Below are positions 29,105 through 36,297 of a DNA stretch of 53,777 bases, one piece after another; the first letter of the stretch is position 1, and every line of letters starts with the position of its first letter. Below the pieces are notes generated by a model, which was given only the letters and a program-made list of their open reading frames with translations, was not told the DNA's origin and made no database searches. The stretch comes from an uncultured Flavobacteriaceae bacterium (GTDB taxonomy: Bacteria > Bacteroidota > Bacteroidia > Flavobacteriales > Flavobacteriaceae): contig CALKEO010000017.1 of assembly GCA_938088195.1 (NCBI GenBank), forward strand, positions 1-53,777, in the 5' to 3' direction. The position numbers and the translations under genes were made by a program.

Positions 29105-30394
29105 ATGAAAAAAGTATTTTTAATTTTCGTCCTTTTCTTTTCAGTTCAATCTTTTTCTCAACTAAAAAATGCGAAAAAGTATGCAAAAACAATAACAGCA
29201 GATGATCTTAAAGAACATCTTTATATTTATGCTTCTGATGAGTTTGAGGGTAGAAATACTGGATCTGAGGGTCAAAAAAAAGCTGTAGAATATTTAAGGA
29301 ATTTTTATATTAAAAACAATATTGAAGCTGGAGACCCCGACAAAGACTACTTTCAGAAAATGAAACTTAATATATCTCGTGGGAATGAGGGTAAGGTAGA
29401 CTCTGAAAATGTTATTGCGATAATTAGAGGAACTGAGAAGCCTGAGGAGTACGTTATTTTAACTGCACATTTAGACCATGTAGGTTATGGAATGAGTGGA
29501 TCTAGAGCGGGTCGTAATGTAAATAAAATCCACAATGGTGCTGATGATGATGGATCTGGAACTGTTGCTGTTTTGGAAATTGCTCAGGCATTTAAAAAAG
29601 CTAGTGAGAAAGGAAAAGGACCAAAAAGAAGTATTGTTTTTTTACATGTAACCGGTGAAGAAAAAGGTCTATTGGGTTCAAAATATTATTCAGAAAATCC
29701 AATCTATCCATTAGAAGATACAGTTGTTAATCTTAATTTAGACATGATTGGAAGGATTGATCCAACTAGAAAAAAGAAAAACAGAGATTACATATATATA
29801 ATAGGCTCTGATCATGATAGTAAAGACCTTCATAATGTCTCTGAGAAAACCAATGATAAAACAATAAATTTAGATTTGGATTACAGATATAATGATAAAG
29901 ATGATCCAAATAGGTTTTATTACAGAAGTGATCATTATAATTTTGCAAAAAATGGTATTCCAATCATATTTTATTTCTCTGGCACACACGAGGATTATCA
30001 TATGCCAACAGATGATCCGGATAAAATAGAGTATGATTTATTAGAGTCAAGAAGCAAATTAATATTTTATACTGCTTGGAATATTGCAAATAGAGACCAA
30101 AGAATAGTTGTTGATCCCAAACCTGAAATTAAAAAATTTATTGTAAGTAAAGATAAATTAAACAGTTATCCCGGAACGTATGGAGCAAAAGGATTTCCAA
30201 TCAAATTAAAAGTTTTTGTTAAGGATGATAAACTTTTTATTGACGTAGTAGGTCAAGGGTCTTTTGAACTCAACCCAGTTGAAAAAGATAAGTTTAAATT
30301 GGAGGAAGCAGGAATTGAATTAACCTTTGATAGTGAAAATAATTCTATGAAATTTAAACAAGGGCCTTTTGATATAAACCTTATTAAAGAATAG
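29105..30394 (+). CDS. Secreted M28-family metallopeptidase
   Basis: Probably an extracytoplasmic aminopeptidase. The signal peptide ends around VQSFSQ (residue 19). The two-zinc site is complete: H122 (TAHLDHVG), D147 (NGADDDGSG), the catalytic/ligand pair E185-E186 (TGEEKGLLGS), D213 (NLDMIGR) and H299 (THEDYHMPTDD). After the catalytic domain about 100 extra residues form a small beta-rich C-terminal region (SYPGTYG, DDKLFIDVVGQG), and no T9SS sorting domain is visible. It has its own -7 box and ends convergent with the DUF3299 gene. The substrate is unknown. Confidence 0.93.
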   Translation: MKKVFLIFVLFFSVQSFSQLKNAKKYAKTITADDLKEHLYIYASDEFEGRNTGSEGQKKAVEYLRNFYIKNNIEAGDPDKDYFQKMKLNISRGNEGKVDSENVIAIIRGTEKPEEYVILTAHLDHVGYGMSGSRAGRNVNKIHNGADDDGSGTVAVLEIAQAFKKASEKGKGPKRSIVFLHVTGEEKGLLGSKYYSENPIYPLEDTVVNLNLDMIGRIDPTRKKKNRDYIYIIGSDHDSKDLHNVSEKTNDKTINLDLDYRYNDKDDPNRFYYRSDHYNFAKNGIPIIFYFSGTHEDYHMPTDDPDKIEYDLLESRSKLIFYTAWNIANRDQRIVVDPKPEIKKFIVSKDKLNSYPGTYGAKGFPIKLKVFVKDDKLFIDVVGQGSFELNPVEKDKFKLEEAGIELTFDSENNSMKFKQGPFDINLIKE

Positions 30395-30439
30395 TTATTT
30401 CATATTATTTTAAAAACAACAATCCTGAAATAATCGTTC

Positions 30440-30874
30440 TCAATCCTTGACAGCAACCGCGTTGTCCATCACATAAACTCCGCTGCTTACATCTTCTCGA
30501 TTTAATCTTAGAATTCCAGTGACGGTAACTAGTTCATCCATTAAAAAAGAGCCATAACCAGGTTTTAATCTTAACTCAATTGCCGATTCTGGACCACCAT
30601 AGCCACAAAAAAAACAATCAGCGTAGGGATTCTGAGATAAAACAAATATCCCTTCATCTGGTGATAGAGTAAGCATAAATCCAGTGATCTTAACCTCTTT
30701 ATTGTCTAAATCTTCGACTCCTTTTCCAAAAAACGGAATTTGCATATATCCATCTACGTCATCTTTATATTCTGATTTATAGTAAACATCCCTGAGCATT
30801 AACCAGTCAATTTCAGTCTGAGAAAAAATATTATTAGAAATAAATAAGATGATTACATAAATAAATTTATTCAT
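30440..30874 (-). CDS. DUF3299-like exported protein
   Basis: A 144-residue protein with a signal peptide ending near IFSQ (residue 19). The body resembles DUF3299: IDWLMLRDVYYK, then IPFFGKGVEDLDNKEV, KITGFMLTL and a CxxC (C87, C90) in NPYADCFFCG, and a final VTVTGILRLN strand. It probably folds as a small OB-like barrel with a cysteine pair that could bind metal. It overlaps the permease gene by 8 bases and is the last gene of an ABC operon. In gammaproteobacteria DUF3299 genes accompany zinc-related ABC genes, as I recall; the function here is inference. Confidence 0.72.
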   Translation of the reverse strand: MNKFIYVIILFISNNIFSQTEIDWLMLRDVYYKSEYKDDVDGYMQIPFFGKGVEDLDNKEVKITGFMLTLSPDEGIFVLSQNPYADCFFCGYGGPESAIELRLKPGYGSFLMDELVTVTGILRLNREDVSSGVYVMDNAVAVKD

Positions 30875-32063
30875 CAGATAATATTTTAGAGATGTTCATT
30901 TTATAAACTTGTATTACTGGAATTAATGAGGCTACAAGACCGATTAAAACCGACAATATTAAAAGCCAATATTCTTCATTTAAAATATTAAAAGAATTTA
31001 AATCGTAATTTATGCTTTCCTCCATGAGAGAGGATACTAATATCACTCCTAGTCTACTAAATAATAGTCCCAATAAAAATCCTGAAATTGTTAGGATTAA
31101 ACTTTCAAAAATTATCATTTTTGATAATAGCATTCTAGATCCACCTAATGTTCTTATTAGTGCCATTTCATATTTTCTATCGTTCATTGAGTTAAATAAA
31201 TTTATAAATAAACTGAATCCCGAAACTAATATAATTATGTAGGCTAAATAGCTTAAAGTTTCAATTCCAAATCCAAAAAGTTTAAATAATCTTGAAATTT
31301 CATAAGAGGGAACTGCAGCTTGAAGATTGGTCTTTTCATTAATTAGTCTAGGAAATTGAATAATATTCATAGGACTTTTAAATTTTATTAGTATTGCAGT
31401 AATTTTCTTTTCGTCATGTTGGTGCTCATCATCATCTAAATGATCATGATCACCATGAATATTCCAAACGCTTGTTGGAGATGTAATTATTAGTTGATCA
31501 ATCACGGAATTAGAAGGTTCTAGTAGTCCTACAACTTTAAAGGATTTATGGTCATGTGATTCTCCATTTTCTCTTAATCCGTGAGAGCTAACGAACTCAT
31601 CTCCTAAATTAATTTTTAATTCTTTAGATACTTTTGACCCAACGACAACTTCAAATGGCTTATTCCACTCATTTCCCTTTTTAAATACTGCTCCATAAAG
31701 CTCGATATATTTTTTTTCTGCTCCAACGATTCTAAAACCTTTATAATTATCACCATATAGAAGTTTTATACTAGAACCTACCATTTTATTTTTACTAATT
31801 TCATCAGCTTCTTTGTATGAAATATTTCCGGTTGGAGAATCCACGTGATAAACAGATGAAAGAATTAGTTGAAGAGGGCTGCCTTTAGCCCCAACTACCA
31901 TATCAATACCTTTTAAATTATTATTCATTTGATTTTTTATCAATGAATTCAGTTGAAGTAATAGAGATATTATTCCAATCCCTAAAATTAAAAGGGCTAA
32001 ACTAATGGTAGAGCTCAGAGGTTTATTGAAAATATTTTTTATACTTAATTTAAATATATTCAC
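30867..32063 (-). CDS. FtsX/LolE-like ABC permease with His-rich loop (GTG start)
   Basis: A 398-residue permease of the FtsX/MacB fold. One N-terminal membrane helix (about 17-40) is followed by a large extracytoplasmic domain and three C-terminal helices (about 275-395). The soluble domain carries a histidine/aspartate-rich stretch, residues 203-216 (HGDHDHLDDDEHQH), with five His in 14 residues, and a second group H161, H170, H172. Such loops commonly bind zinc or other divalent metals. The start is GTG at 32063, inside the GTGA overlap with the ATPase gene; no ATG lies nearby. It is the middle gene of ATPase-permease-DUF3299. Confidence 0.88.
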   Translation of the reverse strand: MNIFKLSIKNIFNKPLSSTISLALLILGIGIISLLLQLNSLIKNQMNNNLKGIDMVVGAKGSPLQLILSSVYHVDSPTGNISYKEADEISKNKMVGSSIKLLYGDNYKGFRIVGAEKKYIELYGAVFKKGNEWNKPFEVVVGSKVSKELKINLGDEFVSSHGLRENGESHDHKSFKVVGLLEPSNSVIDQLIITSPTSVWNIHGDHDHLDDDEHQHDEKKITAILIKFKSPMNIIQFPRLINEKTNLQAAVPSYEISRLFKLFGFGIETLSYLAYIIILVSGFSLFINLFNSMNDRKYEMALIRTLGGSRMLLSKMIIFESLILTISGFLLGLLFSRLGVILVSSLMEESINYDLNSFNILNEEYWLLILSVLIGLVASLIPVIQVYKMNISKILSDE

Positions 32064-32683
32064 AATTCAATTGATTTTTTAAAATGTTTTTTTAGCCTGC
32101 TGTCATGAGTTATCACAATTAATTGTGCCTCAAATTCTCTAGCTTGTTTTTTTAAAAGTTTAATTACTCTTACACAGTTTTCATCATCTAAACTCGAGGA
32201 AGGTTCATCAGCTAAAATTAATTTTGGAGAGTTTATAATTGCCATTGCTATGGAGGCCCTTTGTTTTTCTCCTTGACTTAAACTATTTGTTTTATTATGA
32301 GCCTTATCAAAAATATTTAAGTTTTTTAGAACACTTTCTATTCTGAAATTATCTTTTTTATTAGCAATATATTGTGCAAGTTGTAAGTTTTCTTTCAATG
32401 TGAGAGAATTAACAAAATGAGGTTTTTGAAAAACTATTCCGATATTATTTTTTCTAAATTTATCAAGTTCATCTGAGGAAAGACTAGTTATATTTTTCCC
32501 AAATAGCTCAATAGATCCTGAACTTGATTTTAGAAGACCAGCAAGAAGGTGTAATAAAGTTGTTTTGCCTACACCTGATTTACCAACAATCAATAAATTT
32601 TCCTCTTTTTTTAAATTAATATCATGAAATTTAAAAAACTTCTGGTTGTCATAACTAAATTCAAGTTTTTTGGTTTTAATCAT
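32060..32683 (-). CDS. ABC transporter ATP-binding protein
   Basis: A 207-residue stand-alone ATPase of the LolD/MacB type. Walker A is at 34-41 (GKSGVGKT), the Q-loop glutamine at Q86 (VFQKPHF), the signature LSQGE at 135-139, Walker B ending in D159-E160 (LILADEPSSSLD) and the switch histidine H193 (ITHD). All are intact, so it should hydrolyse ATP. Its stop overlaps the GTG of the permease gene by 4 bases, so the two are translationally coupled. In this fold the pair usually works on lipoproteins or small molecules on the outer face of the inner membrane and does not act as a classical importer. Confidence 0.93.
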   Translation of the reverse strand: MIKTKKLEFSYDNQKFFKFHDINLKKEENLLIVGKSGVGKTTLLHLLAGLLKSSSGSIELFGKNITSLSSDELDKFRKNNIGIVFQKPHFVNSLTLKENLQLAQYIANKKDNFRIESVLKNLNIFDKAHNKTNSLSQGEKQRASIAMAIINSPKLILADEPSSSLDDENCVRVIKLLKKQAREFEAQLIVITHDSRLKKHFKKSIEL

Positions 32684-32830
32684 GATTGGAATAAATTATT
32701 TTAAATCTTAAAAGTATGTAAATTTTATATTTTTTTTTAAAATAATTTCTTCTTAAATTAAGTTTATTCTCTAAAAATTTTTTGAAGTAATAAAATCAAA
32801 ATAATGTTGTAAAGTTTATAGGCTATAATA

Positions 32831-32866
32831 AATAAACCCCGAATATTCGGGGTTTATTATTTTTTT
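32831..32866 (-). terminator. Palindromic terminator
   Basis: A perfect 28-base palindrome at 32831-32858 (AATAAACCCCGAAT and its reverse complement) is followed by a T-run on the plus strand and a T-rich stretch on the minus strand. It lies just after the stop of the secreted-protein gene and upstream of the ABC operon. It probably separates these two minus-strand units and may act in both directions. Confidence 0.75.
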
Positions 32867-32878
32867 GAAAATGAAGAT

Positions 32879-33583
32879 TTACCATTGTTTAACTAAAACT
32901 CTCATGGTTTTAGTAATAAATTCAACTTCTGAATAATCAATATCTTTATTAATTTTCTCCATTTCTTTAACAAAAGCAGGGTTTTCAGCTCTAAATTTTT
33001 GTGTATTGCTCCAATTTTCATTGTAGTCTGCAAAGGTTTTCCAACCTGTCACCATCCAATGAGATGCCTGGTTACTTGGCCCTCCAACATTAATTCCACC
33101 TGAGGCAAAGGATCTAAAATCTTGTGGATATTTCTCACCTAACTTTGTTTCCATAGCTGTCCATTTATTAATTTCTTCCCAATCTCCTTTAAAGGTTATT
33201 ACTAATTGGAAAGGGCTTGTTTCTCCAAAATTAAAGTTTCTCCAACCTTGTCCTGAAAAAACATTTTCAGCAAAGTTGTTAATTTTTGATGAAAACAACT
33301 GCCATGCAGTGTCTTGAAATCCAGGCTCATAAAGTTTTGTCAAAGCCTCTCCTTCCCCGCTAAAAATTACCTCATGAGTAAAATTTAAATCGGCTGCTGT
33401 AAACATAATGGAGTATAGGCTAACTGTTACACCCTCAATCTTGTTTTTTGTAAAATAATCGTCCATAATTTTTAATACTGTCTCTTCATTTTCTGGAGCA
33501 ACTTTAATTCCGTAAGATGACCAGGTTTGAGAATAAGAAAAAGAGACACAAAAAATTAATATTAAACTTAAGAATTTTTTCAT
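32879..33583 (-). CDS. Secreted protein of unknown function, possible tandem ABM fold
   Basis: I do not recognise a named family. The 234-residue protein has a signal peptide ending near FSYSQ (residue 19). The mature part looks like two similar alpha/beta segments, about 20-115 and 120-234, each with a helix of the ENEETVLKIMDDYF or EEINKWTAMETKL type and a Trp-rich strand (WSSYGIKV, HWMVTGWKTFADYNENW). That would fit a duplicated dimeric alpha/beta-barrel domain. It ends 20 bases before a strong palindromic terminator and is probably transcribed alone. A near-consensus -7 box (TATATTTA) lies about 30 bases upstream of the ATG. Confidence 0.6.
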   Translation of the reverse strand: MKKFLSLILIFCVSFSYSQTWSSYGIKVAPENEETVLKIMDDYFTKNKIEGVTVSLYSIMFTAADLNFTHEVIFSGEGEALTKLYEPGFQDTAWQLFSSKINNFAENVFSGQGWRNFNFGETSPFQLVITFKGDWEEINKWTAMETKLGEKYPQDFRSFASGGINVGGPSNQASHWMVTGWKTFADYNENWSNTQKFRAENPAFVKEMEKINKDIDYSEVEFITKTMRVLVKQW

Positions 33584-33959
33584 TTTTTCATTTTTTTGTG
33601 TTAAACAATCTAAATATATAAAAACATTCTAATAGTAATGTTATTTTTTGATAGAACATTTTATTTTATTGCTCATGTTAATCATTATTAATATTAAATT
33701 TTAAATTATTCATGCAGATTAAAAGTTGCTGTATTATGATTAATAAATGATAAGTTAAGATCACAATAATGATTAAAAATAGTATTGAAAAAGTAGGTTG
33801 TTATATCAAATTTTAATAAGTTATGTTTAATTCTTTAATAATCACAAAAGTTTTTATATTTGCTGCTCAAAATTTGTGCTTTGTTGAACTAGTGTATAAA
33901 CAACTAAATGATGTGCACATGTTTTGATAAGACTAAATTATTCAATAGTCAGTATTTTA
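33584..33959. other. 376-base AT-rich intergenic region upstream of tRNA-Val
   Basis: I see no credible protein gene here; all open frames are under 40 codons and lack a family pattern. Two things stand out. Three short arms AACATT (33623-33628), AATGTT (33637-33642) and AACATT (33655-33660) allow two mutually exclusive hairpins. A -7 box TATATTTG lies at 33855-33862, about 98 bases before the tRNA. A small RNA is possible, but nothing in the sequence shows one. Confidence 0.6.
33855..33862 (+). promoter_or_regulatory. -7 box, likely for tRNA-Val
   Basis: TATATTTG matches TAnnTTTG. It is the best promoter-like element on the plus strand before the tRNA, but the distance (about 98 bases) is long and no -33 TTTG is found at the right spacing. 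Confidence 0.4.
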
Positions 33960-34034
33960 GGGCGCTTAGCTCAGTTGGTTCAGAGCACTTGGTTTACACC
34001 CAAGGGGTCAGGGGTTCGAATCCCTTAGCGCCCA
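33960..34034 (+). tRNA. tRNA-Val (TAC)
   Basis: A complete cloverleaf of 75 bases with a fully paired seven-base acceptor stem (GGGCGCT/AGCGCCC). The D arm contains AGCTCAGTTGGT, the anticodon TAC sits in a CTTGG/CCAAG stem, and the T arm carries the GGTTCGAATCC core. The discriminator base is A and no CCA is encoded. A bidirectional terminator follows immediately. Confidence 0.95.
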
Positions 34035-34035
34035 C

Positions 34036-34068
34036 AAAAAAACCCCACTTATATAGGTGGGTTTTTTT
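34036..34068. terminator. Bidirectional terminator between tRNA-Val and the XRE gene
   Basis: CCCAC/GTGGG arms around an AT loop are flanked by an A-run on the left and a T-run on the right. The hairpin can end tRNA-Val transcription on the plus strand and the membrane-protein/XRE transcript on the minus strand. Confidence 0.8.
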
Positions 34069-34082
34069 ATTTAATAACTCTA

Positions 34083-34301
34083 TTAATTTTTAGGTAATTG
34101 AAATAGTTCCTCAACTTTACAATTTAATGTTTTCGCAATTTTTAATGCCAGTACAGTTGAGGGAACATAGACTCCGTTCTCAATAGCATTAATACTTTTT
34201 CTTGAAACCTCTGCTTTGATTGATAGTTCCTGCTGAGTTAAGCCAGCAGATTTTCTGATATCTTCCAGGTTATTTAAAAGTTTTTTATGGTTTTTACCCA
34301 T
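34083..34301 (-). CDS. XRE-type helix-turn-helix regulator
   Basis: A 72-residue protein that is almost entirely one Cro/C1-type HTH domain: LEDIRKSAGLTQQELSIKA, then VSRKSINAIENG and STVLALKIAKTL, ending VEELFQLP. This resembles the short YozG-like regulators that are often paired with a membrane protein. It starts 2 bases after the membrane-protein gene on the same strand and must be co-transcribed from the promoter at 34730-34760. GTAAC repeats overlap that promoter, which suggests auto-regulation. The controlled function is unknown. Confidence 0.88.
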   Translation of the reverse strand: MGKNHKKLLNNLEDIRKSAGLTQQELSIKAEVSRKSINAIENGVYVPSTVLALKIAKTLNCKVEELFQLPKN

Positions 34302-34303
34302 TA

Positions 34304-34705
34304 TTACTTTTTTTCAAATTCTTCAACTGCGTTACTTAATTCTTTACCAGTATTTGGATATAGGTAACCTGCTATAATTGTTCCTAAACCTACTAATGAA
34401 ACTAATGCACCAACCGCTTTCATTATTTGACCTAGAAAAAAAATTCCAAAAATGAAAAGTCCAATTCCTGAAAATAGTGTTATTACACCATTTCTTCTGT
34501 AATCTATGGGTTCTTTTTTTCTTTCCTCAAAAATTCTTAGTAATTCTTCAACTTTAGATGAGTCATCTAAATTTTTAGATATTTCTAAAACAGTTTCTCT
34601 TTTACCTTTTGCATCAAAATACAACCAGATAAATACGGCTACAGGTATTATAATTCCAGTAAGTATTCCAGCAAGAGGAATTAATAGTTCGGCTTGATAT
34701 TTCAT
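34304..34705 (-). CDS. Small membrane protein paired with XRE regulator (DUF6249-like)
   Basis: A 133-residue inner-membrane protein with an N-terminal helix (about 5-27, LLIPLAGILTGIIIPVAVF), a cytosolic linker rich in charged residues (ILEISK, EERKKEPIDYRRNG) and two C-terminal helices (about 75-112). The topology and the IPLAG/PVAVFIWLYF pattern resemble DUF6249 proteins. I use the ATG at 34705: an upstream TTG at 34759 lies in the -33 promoter element, so a longer form would not be transcribed. It precedes the XRE gene by 2 bases. Function unknown; a sensor or target of the XRE regulator is possible. Confidence 0.75.
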   Translation of the reverse strand: MKYQAELLIPLAGILTGIIIPVAVFIWLYFDAKGKRETVLEISKNLDDSSKVEELLRIFEERKKEPIDYRRNGVITLFSGIGLFIFGIFFLGQIMKAVGALVSLVGLGTIIAGYLYPNTGKELSNAVEEFEKK

Positions 34706-34723
34706 ATTATTTATTTTACTAAT

Positions 34724-34766
34724 GTAACGCAAAGGTAACACTTTTTTTATGAGAAGCAAAGGTTAC
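34724..34766. repeat. GTAAC repeats over the XRE operon promoter
   Basis: GTAAC occurs at 34724-34728 and 34735-34739, and its inverse GTTAC at 34762-34766. The larger GCAAAGGTAAC (34729-34739) and GCAAAGGTTAC (34756-34766) are near-identical direct repeats 27 bases apart. They cover the start region, the -7 box and the -33 box. They are candidate binding sites for the XRE protein encoded downstream. Confidence 0.45.
34730..34760 (-). promoter_or_regulatory. Consensus promoter of the membrane-protein/XRE operon
   Basis: On the minus strand TTTG at 34760-34757 is followed by exactly 19 bases and TACCTTTG at 34737-34730. This is a full match to TTTG-N19-21-TAnnTTTG and the cleanest promoter in the window. 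The ATG at 34705 lies 24 bases beyond the -7 box. Confidence 0.8.
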
Positions 34767-34837
34767 AATAATTTTATTATCACTTTTTATTATCTTTATT
34801 GTCATAATTATATGATTTTTAAATAGTACTAATTTTC

Positions 34838-36295
34838 ATGGCAGATTGTAATAATTCATCTTTATTAATTTATACACCTAGTGAAGAAAACCCATGGGAT
34901 ATTTCTAAAGTTAGATTTATTTACCGAAGATTAGGTTTTGGAATTTCCAATGAAAAAGCGAAGACTTTATTAATCAAATCACCTGAAGAATTAGTTGAGG
35001 ATATAATAAATTCTGCAAAAATTTTACCACTAACTCCGGCACCGGATTGGGGATTTTGGAATAACAGTGAAATTAATAGCTCTGGAAATAATCAAGCATT
35101 TTATAAAAATTCATGGCAAAAACAGGCTTTCTCAAATTTTATCTCTGATGGATTTAGAGAAAGGCTTACATTATTTTGGAGTAATCACTTTGTAACGGAA
35201 TATTATGATTACAATAGATCTCAATATTTATATCAATATCATTCCAGATTACAACAGTATTCACTTGGTAACTTTAAAGATTTTGTTAGTGCAATTGGGT
35301 TAGAACCTGCTATGCTAATGTATTTAAATGGTTATACAAATAAGAAAAATGCACCTAATGAAAATTATGCGAGAGAACTTTATGAGTTATTTACGCTTGG
35401 GGAGGGTAATGGTTATACATCGTCGGATATTACAGAAACATCTAGAGCTCTGACGGGGTATAATAAATATTTAGATGGTAATGGGAGTGCTGTAATTTTT
35501 AATGAAAATACTTTTGATAATGGTCAGAAAACTATTTTTGGAAATACTGGTATCTGGGGTTATCAAGACGTTATTGATATATTATTTCAAGAAAAAAAAG
35601 AATTAATCGCTAATTTTATTTGTGAAAAGTTATATAAGTTTTTTGTTAGTCCTACCCTAAATAAGGAAATTACATCTGATTTAGCCAAGACTTTTATTGA
35701 AGAAGATTTCGAATTAATACCAGTCTATAAACAACTGTTTAAAAGTCAACATTTTTTTGATTCAAAAACCTCAAATGTCTTAATTAAAAGTCCAATCGAT
35801 TTATTTGTTTTTATTAAAAATGACTTTGAATTTACTTTTCCTGCAAATTTTGAAAAAAATTACACAAATTATATGAGATTAAGGTGCATAGAAATGGGAC
35901 AAGAAATTTTCAAACCTGTTGATGTAGCTGGGTGGCAAGAAAATCATGACTGGATTAGCACTGGGACTTTACCAATGAGATGGGAATTCGTTGAGTACAT
36001 TTTTAATAGACATTGGGCTGGGGATAAAGAACAATTTAGAAGCTTTATCAAATTACTAGTTGGTAATGGCGAGAAAAATCCTGAAGTTATTGTAGATAAA
36101 TTAAAAGAATTTATGTTTTGTAACTTTCAAATAAAGAGTGAAGAAAGTTTAGATGCTTTAAATATTTTTAAAGGAGATGTTCCAGAAAATTATTTTGAGG
36201 ATGGTACTTGGGATCTTAGTTATGAATCCGTCCCAAAACAAGTTTACGATTTGATTCTGTTTTTTATTTCACTTCCTGAATTTCAATTAAAGTAA
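34838..36295 (+). CDS. DUF1800 family protein
   Basis: A 485-residue DUF1800 protein, a family whose genes almost always sit beside DUF1501 and whose biochemical role is unknown. Recognisable parts are the N-terminal VRFIYRRLGFGISNEKA, the central RERLTLFWSNHFVTEYYDYN, and YARELYELFTLGEGNGYT with RALTGY. Unlike many relatives it shows no signal peptide: it begins MADCNNSSLLIY, and an in-frame stop at 34820-34822 excludes a longer start. It precedes DUF1501 by 2 bases. Since DUF1501 carries an export signal, DUF1800 either stays in the cytoplasm or travels with its partner. Confidence 0.88.
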   Translation: MADCNNSSLLIYTPSEENPWDISKVRFIYRRLGFGISNEKAKTLLIKSPEELVEDIINSAKILPLTPAPDWGFWNNSEINSSGNNQAFYKNSWQKQAFSNFISDGFRERLTLFWSNHFVTEYYDYNRSQYLYQYHSRLQQYSLGNFKDFVSAIGLEPAMLMYLNGYTNKKNAPNENYARELYELFTLGEGNGYTSSDITETSRALTGYNKYLDGNGSAVIFNENTFDNGQKTIFGNTGIWGYQDVIDILFQEKKELIANFICEKLYKFFVSPTLNKEITSDLAKTFIEEDFELIPVYKQLFKSQHFFDSKTSNVLIKSPIDLFVFIKNDFEFTFPANFEKNYTNYMRLRCIEMGQEIFKPVDVAGWQENHDWISTGTLPMRWEFVEYIFNRHWAGDKEQFRSFIKLLVGNGEKNPEVIVDKLKEFMFCNFQIKSEESLDALNIFKGDVPENYFEDGTWDLSYESVPKQVYDLILFFISLPEFQLK

Positions 36296-36297
36296 TT

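Noticed and set aside
30395-30439. TTATTTCA/TGAAATAA hairpin between the M28 and DUF3299 genes
   Set aside because: Eight AT pairs with a 20-plus base loop and no T-run; too weak to call a terminator.
33908-34093. A 61-codon plus-strand frame across tRNA-Val
   Set aside because: It is the reading of the tRNA and the terminator in one frame, with no protein family pattern.
34706-34759. A longer TTG start for the XRE-linked membrane protein
   Set aside because: The extra codons overlap the -33 and -7 boxes of its own promoter.
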